A stretch of 64,000 nucleotides of DNA from Borrelia sp. P9F1. Lineage in GTDB: Bacteria; Spirochaetota; Spirochaetia; Borreliales; Borreliaceae. Below the pieces are notes generated by a model. It ran no database searches, was not told the origin of the DNA, and was given only the letters and a program-made list of their open reading frames with translations. Positions 18,064 through 25,955 of this stretch are shown here, piece after piece. The DNA lies in contig NZ_CP129407.1 in assembly GCF_030436115.1 (NCBI RefSeq), forward strand, positions 714,502-778,501, given 5' to 3'. Position numbers and translations under genes: made by a program. The stretch's first letter is position 1. Each line of letters starts with the position of its first letter.

Positions 18064-18092
18064 TATAATCTATAGTATATCTATAGTATAAT
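18064..18092 (+). promoter_or_regulatory. Promoter region of the mevalonate operon
   Basis: A perfect -10 TATAAT lies at 18087-18092, 28 bases before the mvaS ATG. No good -35 is found at 16-18 bp; a second TATAAT lies at 18064-18069. Between them are two tandem 11-bp repeats. A promoter that leans on an activator, or on the upstream -10-like element, is possible. Confidence 0.5.
18068..18089 (+). repeat. Two perfect tandem 11-bp repeats at the mevalonate promoter
   Basis: ATCTATAGTAT occurs at 18068-18078 and 18079-18089 without a gap. Each contains the palindrome CTATAG. The second copy overlaps the -10 box. Spacing of about one helical turn is what a dimeric or cooperatively binding repressor would use. 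No regulator is known to me for this operon. Confidence 0.6.
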
Positions 18093-18120
18093 GTGTGCAA
18101 ATCTTTAGTTGGGGGAAGCG

Positions 18121-19344
18121 ATGCGAGTAGGTATAAGCGATATTAGAGTTTTTTTGCCTCTAAATTATTTAGATTTTTCTGTTCTTTTAGAAAATTCTTT
18201 ATATAAATCCGATGAGAATTTTTTAAAAAAGTTAAATAAAGCAATAGATTCGACTCTTCAGAGGGGGTTCAGATTTACAAGTCCTAATGAAGATAGTGTT
18301 ACGATGGCTAGTTCTGCTGTTAAGCTTCTTTTTGACAAAAACAATCTTGATTTAGAAAAGATAAGGGTGTTTTTAGGTGGAACGGAAACAGGGGTGGATT
18401 GTTCAAAATCGATTTCGTCTTACGTTCACGGGGCCCTTGGGGTGGCTGGTATTTACTTGAAAAATAATTTTTTGAGCTATCAGGTACAGCATGCATGTGC
18501 GGGTGCTGTGCTTTCTTTGCACAGTGCTGCGAGTATTATAAGCCACCTAGATAAGTCTGAATATGGGGTGGTATTTTCTAGTGATATTGCACATTATAGT
18601 CCCCTCACTACAGCCGAGATTACTCAGGGAGCTGGGGCTGTGGCTTTGCTTATTGAGCAGAACCCTAGAATATTATCTATTAATTTGTCTGAATTTGGGG
18701 TTTATACGGATGATGTCGATGATTTTTTTAGACCGTTTGGAAGCCTTGAAGCTAGGGTAAAGGGACGTTATTCCATTGAATGCTACAATAGAGCAAACGA
18801 AGAGGCCTTGGCAAACTTTGCGTATAAGAAAAGCATGAGCATTAAGGATTTATTTTCTAAATATAGGTTTGTTTTACATGTTCCTTTTGCACAAATGCCC
18901 ATAGACTCAATGCACTACATTTTAAAGAAATATTATAGTGAAGATGAGTCTGTTTGTAATGATTATTTAGAGTCGATAGATTTTTATGATTCTGTTGAGG
19001 CTTCTAGGGAAGTGGGGAATTTGTATACGGGTTCAATATTTTTATCTTTAATGACTTATTTAAAGAGGGTATTTTCAAAGAAGGATATTAGCGGAGAGAA
19101 GATACTTTTTTGCTCTTATGGATCCGGCAATATTATGGTTGTTTACGAACTTTTGGTTGAAAAAGATGCATATTCTGTTGTCAAGACTTGGAATATCGAC
19201 AAAGTCTTGTCCGTAAGACACAATGCAAATTTTGATGAATATAGGAATTTTTTTGAAAATAAGATAATCCCAGGCGAATCGGATGGATTTTATTTAGAAA
19301 AAATTAGGGAAGACGGATACCGAGTTTATGGGTATCGAGCTTAA
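18121..19344 (+). CDS. mvaS: Hydroxymethylglutaryl-CoA synthase
   Basis: 407 residues from the ATG at 18121, chosen because GGGGGAAG lies four bases upstream; an in-frame TTG at 18109 would add four residues but lies upstream of that site. It condenses acetyl-CoA with acetoacetyl-CoA to HMG-CoA, the first committed step of the mevalonate route. The catalytic triad is visible: C126 in [15 protein letters not shown]89 in GGTETGVD and H253 in HVPFAQMP. First gene of a six-gene operon; its 3' end overlaps fni by 17 nt. Confidence 0.95.
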   Translation: MRVGISDIRVFLPLNYLDFSVLLENSLYKSDENFLKKLNKAIDSTLQRGFRFTSPNEDSVTMASSAVKLLFDKNNLDLEKIRVFLGGTETGVDCSKSISSYVHGALGVAGIYLKNNFLSYQVQHACAGAVLSLHSAASIISHLDKSEYGVVFSSDIAHYSPLTTAEITQGAGAVALLIEQNPRILSINLSEFGVYTDDVDDFFRPFGSLEARVKGRYSIECYNRANEEALANFAYKKSMSIKDLFSKYRFVLHVPFAQMPIDSMHYILKKYYSEDESVCNDYLESIDFYDSVEASREVGNLYTGSIFLSLMTYLKRVFSKKDISGEKILFCSYGSGNIMVVYELLVEKDAYSVVKTWNIDKVLSVRHNANFDEYRNFFENKIIPGESDGFYLEKIREDGYRVYGYRA

Positions 19345-20392
19345 CATATTAGAGAATAAGAGAAGACACATCGAAATTTGTTTAAATAAATCGGATGTTA
19401 GCCAGGGGGATAATCTTTTAGATTTTGTTAATTTAAAGCATAGTGCGCTCAGTGAGCTTGATTTTGATGAAATAGATACGAGTGAGAGTATATTTGGCTA
19501 CAAGGTCTCTATGCCCGTTTTTGTGTCATCAATGACGGGAGGTATTAGGGATGGGAGTAGACTAAATAGATCTCTTGTTAAGGTTTCAAATGATTTAAGA
19601 ATTCCAATGAGTTTGGGTTCTTTTAAGCTCTTATTTAAATATCCTGAATATACTGAAGAATTTGCTTTAAGAAAATATGCTGATAATATTCCTTTATTTT
19701 CAAATATTGGTGCTACTCAGGTAAGAGAATTTGGAGCTTTAAAAATAATTGAGATGAATAAGAGACTTGAGGTTGATGCTGTGATTGTCCACTTGAATAC
19801 GGGACAAGAATTAATGAATTCTAGAGGGGAGAGAAGTTTTAAAGGAATAAGGGCTTCGGTTGGAAAGCTTTGTTCGTCATCAAGTTTACCAGTGATTGTT
19901 AAGGAAACTGGTTTTGGGATGTCACCTGAAACAGTTGTTAACTTGTTAGACCTTGGGGTGTCTTATGTCGATCTTGCAGGTAGTGGTGGGACTAATTGGG
20001 TTTTGGTTGAAGGAATTAAGGAAGGAAAGTTAGAAGTTGCTTCTTGTTTCTCTGGTTGGGGTATATCTTCAGTTTTGACATTGATGAGTATTAACGAAGC
20101 ACATAAAGATAAAGTTTTTGCATCAGGTGGATATGAGTCTGGAATGGATATTGCTAAGGGGATTGCTCTTGGGGCTAAATTAGTAGGTGTCGCAGCTCCT
20201 ATTCTTAGGGCTTTTTGTAATGAAGGCGAGGATGGCTTATATAAGCTTTTAAGAGATTATGAATATGTTTTAAAAATGTCTATGCTTTTAAGTGATAGCA
20301 AGGACATATCAGAGCTTAGGGTAAATAAGTATTATTTAAGTTATCCGTTGTTATTGAATTTAAAGCAATTTCAAGATTCTTATGAGACTTAG
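19328..20392 (+). CDS. fni: Isopentenyl-diphosphate isomerase, type II (FMN)
   Basis: 354 residues. It interconverts isopentenyl and dimethylallyl diphosphate using reduced FMN. Visible are the flavin-binding segments [12 protein letters not shown] (about 60-71) and LAGSGGTNW (about 217-225), and the glycine-rich phosphate site [19 protein letters not shown] (about 257-275). Length is typical for type II enzymes. The ATG lies inside the end of mvaS, and its own end overlaps mvaA by 11 nt, so expression is coupled. It is unrelated in sequence to the type I enzyme. Confidence 0.93.
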   Translation: MGIELNILENKRRHIEICLNKSDVSQGDNLLDFVNLKHSALSELDFDEIDTSESIFGYKVSMPVFVSSMTGGIRDGSRLNRSLVKVSNDLRIPMSLGSFKLLFKYPEYTEEFALRKYADNIPLFSNIGATQVREFGALKIIEMNKRLEVDAVIVHLNTGQELMNSRGERSFKGIRASVGKLCSSSSLPVIVKETGFGMSPETVVNLLDLGVSYVDLAGSGGTNWVLVEGIKEGKLEVASCFSGWGISSVLTLMSINEAHKDKVFASGGYESGMDIAKGIALGAKLVGVAAPILRAFCNEGEDGLYKLLRDYEYVLKMSMLLSDSKDISELRVNKYYLSYPLLLNLKQFQDSYET

Positions 20393-21635
20393 TGAAGATT
20401 TTAGAAATAAGAGTACTACAGAAAAAAGAGAAGAAATAAAAAGCCTATTAAAGATAGACGTAGGTGATTTCTTTTATGATTCTGTTGATGAAAATTTTCT
20501 TTTTAGCATGATCGAAAATTATATCGGCTATTTATCCTTACCTGTCGGTATTGTTAAGAATTTAAAGATAAATGGGAAATATTATGCTGTCCCTATTGCA
20601 ACAGAAGAGCCTTCGGTTATAGCTGCACTAAATGGGGCAGCTAAAGTGCTGAGCAATGCTAATTTGGAGTATTTTGTGGGTGAGATATTGGGTATTGCTC
20701 AAATTTATATCAAGGTAGATGAAGATTTAAGCAATACAATGCTTTCCCTATTTGATAAAGTTGATACTTGGGCTAGCCCTCTTTTATGTAGAATGAAAGA
20801 AAGGGGTGGAGGCCTTAAAAGGCTTTCGACTAGGTTTATTGGCGAAATTGGTATTCAAAAGTTAAATATTTATATTGACGTTTGTGATAGTATGGGCGCA
20901 AATTTGCTTAATTCAGTTGCTGAGAGAGTCGCATATCATCTTACTTTGGAGTTTGGTTATGAGTGCGTTTTGAAAATTTTAAGCAATGATTTAAATGAAT
21001 TTATCGTAAAAGCCAATTTTAAGTTAAATATTGGTGAATTGCTTAAAGACAGGGAAAAATCTTTAAGTTTGGCTCAAAATATTGCTCTTATTTCAAAGAT
21101 AGGCTTTTTTGAAGAAGAGCGTGCTGTTACCAACAATAAGGGTATTATGAATGGCATTACGGGATTGTGTTTGGCAACGCTTAATGATACAAGAGCCCTT
21201 GAGGCGTGCATACATAAGTTTGCGTCAAGGAATGGTAAGTACTTACCCCTTAGTAAGTTTTATATTTCAGATGACAATTTAGTTGGCGAGATTGAACTTC
21301 CCTTGCAAGTTGGGGTGAAGGGAGGGGCTGTAAATTCTCACGAAGCAGCCATACTAAGCTTTAAGATTATGGGGATAGGTTGTAGAAAAGAATTTATGGG
21401 AGTCCTCTCTTGTGTTGGCCTTGCAAGTAATTTTGCAGCCTTAAAGGCACTTGCACTTGATGGAATTCAGAAGGGACATATGAGATTACATGTTAATAAA
21501 ATTTTATATATGCTTGAAAGGGATTATAATATTTCTAAAGAAGAGAGAGAGGAGATATTATTTGAGATGAGAAGTAGTGAAATCTATTCTCTTAATTTTG
21601 GTCTTAAGATCTTAAAGGGACTAAGGGCAATATGA
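20382..21635 (+). CDS. mvaA: HMG-CoA reductase, class II
   Basis: 417 residues. It reduces HMG-CoA to mevalonate. Class II motifs are present: [12 protein letters not shown] (E45 catalytic), [18 protein letters not shown] (lysine near 253), NDTRALEA (aspartate near 270) and the C-terminal GHMRLH (histidine near 366). No membrane segment is seen, as expected for the bacterial soluble class. Start and stop both overlap neighbours. This class is usually weakly inhibited by statins compared with the human enzyme (family knowledge). Confidence 0.95.
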   Translation: MRLSEDFRNKSTTEKREEIKSLLKIDVGDFFYDSVDENFLFSMIENYIGYLSLPVGIVKNLKINGKYYAVPIATEEPSVIAALNGAAKVLSNANLEYFVGEILGIAQIYIKVDEDLSNTMLSLFDKVDTWASPLLCRMKERGGGLKRLSTRFIGEIGIQKLNIYIDVCDSMGANLLNSVAERVAYHLTLEFGYECVLKILSNDLNEFIVKANFKLNIGELLKDREKSLSLAQNIALISKIGFFEEERAVTNNKGIMNGITGLCLATLNDTRALEACIHKFASRNGKYLPLSKFYISDDNLVGEIELPLQVGVKGGAVNSHEAAILSFKIMGIGCRKEFMGVLSCVGLASNFAALKALALDGIQKGHMRLHVNKILYMLERDYNISKEEREEILFEMRSSEIYSLNFGLKILKGLRAI

Positions 21636-22570
21636 GTGTTGGGTGCAAGGTCAATGCCAGTTTGGCATTGATTAAATATTGGGGGAAGAGGGATAGCTTT
21701 TTAAATATTCCAGCCACCTCTAGTATTGCCGTAAGTGTTGATGCATTTTATTCAACAAGCGAGCTTGAGATTTCAAATAAGGATGAAATAACCTTAAATT
21801 CAAAGGATGTCGTCTTGCAGGAAAGAGAGAGAAAATTTTTTAATTATGCGAGAAAGATTTTAAATGAACCTAATGTTGGTTTTAAAGTTAGTAGTGAAAA
21901 TAATTTTCCAACGGCCGTTGGTCTTGCAAGTTCAAGTTCTGGTTTTGCGTCTATTGCTGCCTGTATTTTAAAATATTTTAACCAATATTCTCATCAAAAA
22001 GCTTCAGAACTTGCAAGAATAGGGTCAGCGTCAGGAGCTAGAGCTATTTATGGTGGATTTACCCTTTTAAGGGAGGGTGCTAGTAGTGCATTCTGTATAG
22101 ATAGTGCAAATCATTTTAATGATTTGTGCATAATATTTGCCATAGTCGATAAGAGCGAAAAGGAGATTTCTTCAAGAGATGCCATGAAACTTTGCATGAA
22201 AAACAAATTTTATTGGGAAGCTTGGATTAAATCTAGTCGAGCAATATTTAAGGAGGCTTTATATTTTTTTTTAAGAGGCGATTTTTATGGCCTTGGGTTC
22301 AATATTGTAAAAAGTTATCAGGATATGTTTGCTTTAATGTTATCATCTTCTGTCATCTATTTTAAAAGTAGTACCATAGAAATAATAAAGTATGTTACCG
22401 CCCTTAGAAGTAGAGGCATTCCTGTTTTTGAGACAATGGATGCTGGGCCTCAGGTTAAGATGTTTTGCTTAAAGAAAGACGTAGAATTGATTTTAGATGG
22501 ACTTAGTAGAAAGTTTGGGAATGTTGATTTTATTGTCTCAAGGGTTGGCAGTGGTTTAGAATGGATTTAA
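21632..22570 (+). CDS. mvaD: Diphosphomevalonate decarboxylase
   Basis: 312 residues, GHMP superfamily. It carries out the ATP-dependent decarboxylation of mevalonate 5-diphosphate to isopentenyl diphosphate. Diagnostic sequences are ALIKYWGKRD near 11-20 (the KYWGK motif specific to this enzyme), the phosphate loop GLASSSSGFASIAA near 97-110 and FETMDAGPQVKMF near 266-278. The start overlaps mvaA by 4 nt (ATGA) and the end overlaps the next kinase gene by 10 nt. Confidence 0.95.
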   Translation: MSVGCKVNASLALIKYWGKRDSFLNIPATSSIAVSVDAFYSTSELEISNKDEITLNSKDVVLQERERKFFNYARKILNEPNVGFKVSSENNFPTAVGLASSSSGFASIAACILKYFNQYSHQKASELARIGSASGARAIYGGFTLLREGASSAFCIDSANHFNDLCIIFAIVDKSEKEISSRDAMKLCMKNKFYWEAWIKSSRAIFKEALYFFLRGDFYGLGFNIVKSYQDMFALMLSSSVIYFKSSTIEIIKYVTALRSRGIPVFETMDAGPQVKMFCLKKDVELILDGLSRKFGNVDFIVSRVGSGLEWI

Positions 22571-23499
22571 TTAATTTTTCTGTACCTGGTAATTTGCTAT
22601 TAATGGGCGAATATTCCATTTTGGAAGAGGGTGGACTTGGACTCTCAATTGCAATTAGTGAAAAAGCTTATTTCACTTTTAAGAGAAGTAATGATTGGCG
22701 TTTTTTTAGCAAAAAAACTGAAACTGAGGTTTTTTCTTTGGTAAAAAATGAAGATGATTTTGTTTTTCAAATGTTTAGATATTTGAAGCGAAAATATTTT
22801 GCTAACTTGGAAGATTTTCCTTGTGATGTTTATATTGATACGAGTGCTTTTTTTTTAACTGGTGGTGTGAAGAAGGGGTTTGGATCTAGTGCGGTTGTTG
22901 CTGTTGGAATTGTTTGTGGGATTTTTTTGCTGTGCGGAGCCACTAATCATTTTAATAGAGATGAGATTTTCAGGTGTTGCCTCGATGCTTATAGGCATGC
23001 TCAAGGGGGCATGGGTAGTGGATATGATATTGCAACTAGTATTTTTGGTGGGGTTGTTCAATTTGAGGGAGGAAATGTTCCCGCATATAAACTTTTAAAG
23101 AAAATAGACTTTAGTGATTTTTATTTAATGCAGGGCAGTCAGGAAGTGAAAACCACTAGTTCGATTATTAAATACAATGAACAGCGAGCCTCTTTGATTG
23201 ATTTTATAGAGAATATGAATATTGTGATGAGGGAAATTGTTCTGAGATCCAGTAATTCTTATTTTTGTTTTCTGTCTAGTTTGGGGGAAGCAAAGAATGT
23301 AGGATTGGAAATTGGAAAAAGGATAGGAATTTCGGCTGATTTACCCTTAAATCTTGCTTATCTTGAAAATGAGTGTGCTTTGATTAAAGCTTTGGGAGCT
23401 GGGAACGAAACTTTTTTAGTGCATAAACCAAATTTCAAAGTTTTTAAGCAGTTCAATCTTAGCTTGATAAATTTAGATTTGGACGGTGTAAGAATTTAG
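22561..23499 (+). CDS. mvaK2: Phosphomevalonate kinase
   Basis: 312 residues, GHMP kinase. It phosphorylates mevalonate 5-phosphate. Motif 1 is VPGNLLLMGEYSILEEGG (8-25); the ATP loop is KGFGSSAVVAVG (about 105-116); GGMGSGYDIATSIFGG near 147-162 is typical of phosphomevalonate kinases. Its order in the operon after mvaD agrees with B. burgdorferi BB0687. It starts inside the end of mvaD, and mevalonate kinase follows 6 nt after its stop. The length is slightly short for the family (about 315-360). Confidence 0.9.
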   Translation: MDLINFSVPGNLLLMGEYSILEEGGLGLSIAISEKAYFTFKRSNDWRFFSKKTETEVFSLVKNEDDFVFQMFRYLKRKYFANLEDFPCDVYIDTSAFFLTGGVKKGFGSSAVVAVGIVCGIFLLCGATNHFNRDEIFRCCLDAYRHAQGGMGSGYDIATSIFGGVVQFEGGNVPAYKLLKKIDFSDFYLMQGSQEVKTTSSIIKYNEQRASLIDFIENMNIVMREIVLRSSNSYFCFLSSLGEAKNVGLEIGKRIGISADLPLNLAYLENECALIKALGAGNETFLVHKPNFKVFKQFNLSLINLDLDGVRI

Positions 23500-23505
23500 A
23501 AGTAG

Positions 23506-24399
23506 ATGTTTGTAATAAAAAAATCTTCTAAGATATTACTCTTCGGTGAGCACAGTGCTGTTTATGGGTTTCCAGTTATTGGTGCAACAATACCTCTTTA
23601 TATGCATTTAGTATATGTCTTTTCTGTTTCTTGGAAGTATCTAGGAGTTCCTTCCTTAAAAATAGATAAGGTGGTGAGTTTTATTAAAAATAGCTTTAGT
23701 AAGGCGAGACCCATTGAATTTTTAATATTTTCAGAGATTCCAGTTGGAGTTGGTCTTGGATCTTCTGCTAGTCTTAGTTTGTGCTTTGCAGAGTATATTG
23801 TGTCGCATAACGAGTATGAGAAGTGCGATAAGATTCTGCTGGCACGTGAAATTGAAAATATTTTTCATGGCAGGTCGTCTGGCATGGATATTTTATTAAT
23901 CGAGTTGAATGGGATTTTTTATTTAGAAAATAAGAATAATGGTTTTAGTGCTCAAAAAATGGAACCTTGTAATTTTTATTTCTTAATAGGAGCAGTAAAA
24001 AGGGGGACGACAACGAGAGAAATAGTGTCTGATTTAAACCATAAAGTAGTCCTTAATAACAAATTATTTAAGATTATCGAAGAATTAGGATCTATTACTA
24101 AAAGTTCTTATTCTGCTTTTTGTAAGCGAGATTTTTCTTCACTAGTAAATAATATAAATATTGCAAATAGTTGCCTAAATTCTCTAGATTTATCCTCGGA
24201 TACTCTTAATTACATAATCAGGAGAGGGAAAGAATTTAAAGCTCTTGCTGGCAAACTAAGCGGAGCAGGTCGAGGTGGAGCTTTTATTTTGGCCTTTAAA
24301 GATGAATACGAAGCCACGATAGCCCTGAAAAAATTGGGTAAGGATCTAGAAAAGAATAACATTAATTTGATCTTGAAGCCCATGGTCCTTAAGGTTTAA
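23506..24399 (+). CDS. mvk: Mevalonate kinase
   Basis: 297 residues, GHMP kinase. It phosphorylates mevalonate to the 5-phosphate. Motif 1 is ILLFGEHSAVYGFPVIG (10-26), matching mevalonate kinases, not the GEY of phosphomevalonate kinases. The ATP loop is VGLGSSASLSL (about 82-92); the catalytic aspartate region is GRSSGMDILL; the C-terminal motif is KLSGAGRGGAFIL. It is the last gene of the mevalonate operon. A GC-rich structured block follows within 30 nt. Confidence 0.93.
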   Translation: MFVIKKSSKILLFGEHSAVYGFPVIGATIPLYMHLVYVFSVSWKYLGVPSLKIDKVVSFIKNSFSKARPIEFLIFSEIPVGVGLGSSASLSLCFAEYIVSHNEYEKCDKILLAREIENIFHGRSSGMDILLIELNGIFYLENKNNGFSAQKMEPCNFYFLIGAVKRGTTTREIVSDLNHKVVLNNKLFKIIEELGSITKSSYSAFCKRDFSSLVNNINIANSCLNSLDLSSDTLNYIIRRGKEFKALAGKLSGAGRGGAFILAFKDEYEATIALKKLGKDLEKNNINLILKPMVLKV

Positions 24400-24424
24400 C
24401 TTAAAAGTAGGTAGTTTATACCAG

Positions 24425-24607
24425 AACCTTGGGTATCAATTTGGCGCCAACCCTAAAGCCTCTAATTAACATCGGTCGCACTACTGACATCACTAAAGTG
24501 TGCGTCACAAAAAAGAACCGCCGGAATTCTAGGCAGAAGAGTCGAGACTTTCGACTCCTTGAAAAACTCTCTTCCTGGAACAGGGAACGCACGCCAAAGG
24601 ACCCGGC
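24425..24607 (+). ncRNA. Candidate structured non-coding RNA (6S-like rod), strand tentative
   Basis: About 180 nt at 48 percent GC (87 of 180 bases counted at 24421-24600) in a genome nearer 30-35, with no plausible protein. The ends pair: 24431-24434 with 24601-24604 and 24440-24446 (TTTGGCG) with 24592-24598 (CGCCAAA). Further in, GTGCGT 24500-24505 pairs with ACGCAC 24587-24592 (one base competes with the closing stem); TTCTAG 24527-24532 pairs with CTGGAA 24575-24580; GAAGAG 24536-24541 pairs with CTCTTC 24569-24574. A 7-bp hairpin GAGTCGA/TCGACTC (24539-24557) is an alternative tip. One pair is U-G only when read on the + strand, and tRNA-Val on the - strand ends in a T8 run, so + is preferred. 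Size and rod shape recall 6S RNA, known in B. burgdorferi, but identity is not proven. Confidence 0.5.
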
Positions 24608-24618
24608 CAAAAAAAATT

Positions 24619-24692
24619 TGGGTTCAGAGGGAGTCGAACCCCCGACATCCTGCTTGTAAGGCAGGCGCTCTGACCAACTGAGCTATGAACCC
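24619..24692 (-). tRNA. tRNA-Val (anticodon UAC)
   Basis: 74 nt. On the - strand the acceptor GGGTTCA pairs fully with TGAACCC, the anticodon stem CCTGC/GCAGG closes the loop CTTACAA (anticodon TAC), and the T arm GGGGG-TTCGACT-CCCTC is normal apart from one mismatch or wobble. The 3' CCA is not encoded. An 8-T run follows on the - strand (24616 down to 24609) and probably ends transcription. Confidence 0.95.
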
Positions 24693-24709
24693 TTTTTATG
24701 CTAGTAGAC

Positions 24710-24739
24710 ATTATATAGGATAGTATTTATTCCTGTCAA
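24710..24739 (-). promoter_or_regulatory. Consensus sigma-70 promoter of tRNA-Val
   Basis: On the - strand, TTGACA (24739-24734) and TATAAT (24715-24710) are both perfect, with an 18-bp spacer. The start would be near 24703, about 10 bases before the tRNA. The -35 overlaps the stop codon of the CAP-domain gene. Confidence 0.85.
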
Positions 24740-25188
24740 TTTGTTTTAAATTTTTCTCCAAATATGACTATGAATATGTTTTCGTTGTTCTGTGTTCTTA
24801 TAATATGGCCACCCATTTTGCTTGTATCTTTATTTAAAAGAGCCTCTTTGTGAGGTGGACTTTCAAGCCAAGCTTCTGTTACATCTCTAACATTCATACC
24901 CGTTGCTAAGATTTCTTTTATTCTGCAAAAATATTTGTCGTATTTTTTAACTCTTTGCATTGGAGTTGTACCAAAAAGAGTGTGAGTTAGTACATTATGT
25001 TTACTGAGGTTTGCTGCGTATTCTTTTGCTACCATCTCAAGAGTTTCGTCTATTTTTAATTTTTTCAAATTTAGACTGTCTCTTAATTGATGAATCGAGG
25101 AGTATAGAAATTTTAGGGCCTGAGCTGCACTTAAGGGTATAAATTGAGTTGTAAGAATTAAAATGATGAAAATAATTTTTCTTTGCAT
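24736..25188 (-). CDS. Secreted CAP (SCP/PR1) domain protein
   Basis: 150 residues. A signal peptide is clear (MQRKIIFIILILTTQFIPLSAAQ). The rest is a compact bacterial CAP domain (YkwD type): KIDETLEMVAKEYAANLSKH near 44-63, then HNVLTHTLFGTTPMQRVKKY, EILATGMN and TEAWLESPPHKEALLN, with the conserved histidines and acidic residues of the CAP cavity. It ends in the IFGEKF strand. Such proteins are periplasmic or exported; their function in bacteria is mostly unknown. It is divergent from bicA; the stop overlaps the tRNA-Val -35 box. By position, BB0689. Confidence 0.88.
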   Translation of the reverse strand: MQRKIIFIILILTTQFIPLSAAQALKFLYSSIHQLRDSLNLKKLKIDETLEMVAKEYAANLSKHNVLTHTLFGTTPMQRVKKYDKYFCRIKEILATGMNVRDVTEAWLESPPHKEALLNKDTSKMGGHIIRTQNNENIFIVIFGEKFKTN

Positions 25189-25257
25189 AATTACCCTACC
25201 TATACTAAAATGATACTATCATACCATATGTCTAACTGATCTTAATAGGGAGGCAAT

Positions 25258-25812
25258 ATGTTAAATCATTTGGATTATTTAAAAAAAGATTGCTCAGATA
25301 AAATAAATCTAAAGTTGCAAGAGTTGTTGTCAGGACTTCATGTTTTTTATTCTAATTTAAGGGGTATTCATTGGAATATAAAGAGTGTTAATTTTTTTGT
25401 AATTCATAAAAGAACGCAAAAACTTTATGAATATATTTCAGAGGTTATTGATGTTCTAGCTGAGAGATCTAGGGCTTTGGGTTATGAATCTGAGTTTAGA
25501 TATTCTGAATTTGCTAAAAGTTCTTTTGTTAAGGAACTTAGTATGGAGTCAGCTTCAAGTTTTTCTCTCTCAGTAAATGGGATCGTTAATGACCTTGGTA
25601 TCATTCTTAAAAATATTTTTGAGACAAGAGGTATTGTAGAGGATGCATCTGATTATGGATCAGCTAATATTCTAGATGATATTATGGTTTCGCTTGAAAA
25701 ATATTTATGGATGTATAGATCTTTGATGAGTCATTGCGAATGTACAGGCTGTGAAGGGAAAAGCTGTAAATGTTCAAGTTATGAAGGGAAGGACTGCAAA
25801 GGGGAACATTAA
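25258..25812 (+). CDS. bicA: BicA/NapA, Dps-family metal-binding protein with Cys-rich tail
   Basis: 184 residues. Residues about 10-155 are a Dps four-helix bundle with the ferroxidase-site sequence [20 protein letters not shown] (about 38-57) and [11 protein letters not shown] near 67-77. The last 25 residues hold six cysteines ([13 protein letters not shown]...DC), a metallothionein-like tail absent from ordinary Dps. B. burgdorferi BicA (also NapA, BB0690) binds iron and copper and protects in the tick stage. The start is preceded by GGGAGG. A weak promoter (TTGCAT 25183-25188, TAAAAT 25206-25211, 17 bp) may drive it. Confidence 0.95.
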   Translation: MLNHLDYLKKDCSDKINLKLQELLSGLHVFYSNLRGIHWNIKSVNFFVIHKRTQKLYEYISEVIDVLAERSRALGYESEFRYSEFAKSSFVKELSMESASSFSLSVNGIVNDLGIILKNIFETRGIVEDASDYGSANILDDIMVSLEKYLWMYRSLMSHCECTGCEGKSCKCSSYEGKDCKGEH

Positions 25813-25911
25813 CCTTTCGGTATATTATTAAGCTTGTGGTATGATGGAGGCAAGTTCAAAAAATTATTTTATGCGCGTGAATTAATGATATAGTTGTATT
25901 TGGTTTATGTA

Positions 25912-25934
25912 AAGCTATAGTAATTCTATAGCTT
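25912..25934 (+). promoter_or_regulatory. 9-bp hairpin in the fusA2 leader
   Basis: AAGCTATAG (25912-25920), loop TAATT, CTATAGCTT (25926-25934), a perfect inverted repeat ending 21 bases before the fusA2 ATG. No T-run follows. It could be an operator or a leader structure; function is not shown. Confidence 0.45.
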
Positions 25935-25955
25935 TAGCTTGTGTTTGAGGACGTT

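Noticed and set aside
24429-24659. 76-residue + strand frame across the structured block and tRNA-Val
   Set aside because: Overlaps the tRNA on the other strand and the stems of the candidate RNA; no ribosome-binding site.
25941-25955. Upstream GTG as the fusA2 start
   Set aside because: The ATG at 25956 has a well-placed GAGG and matches the usual EF-G N-terminus; the GTG would put the ribosome-binding site inside the gene.
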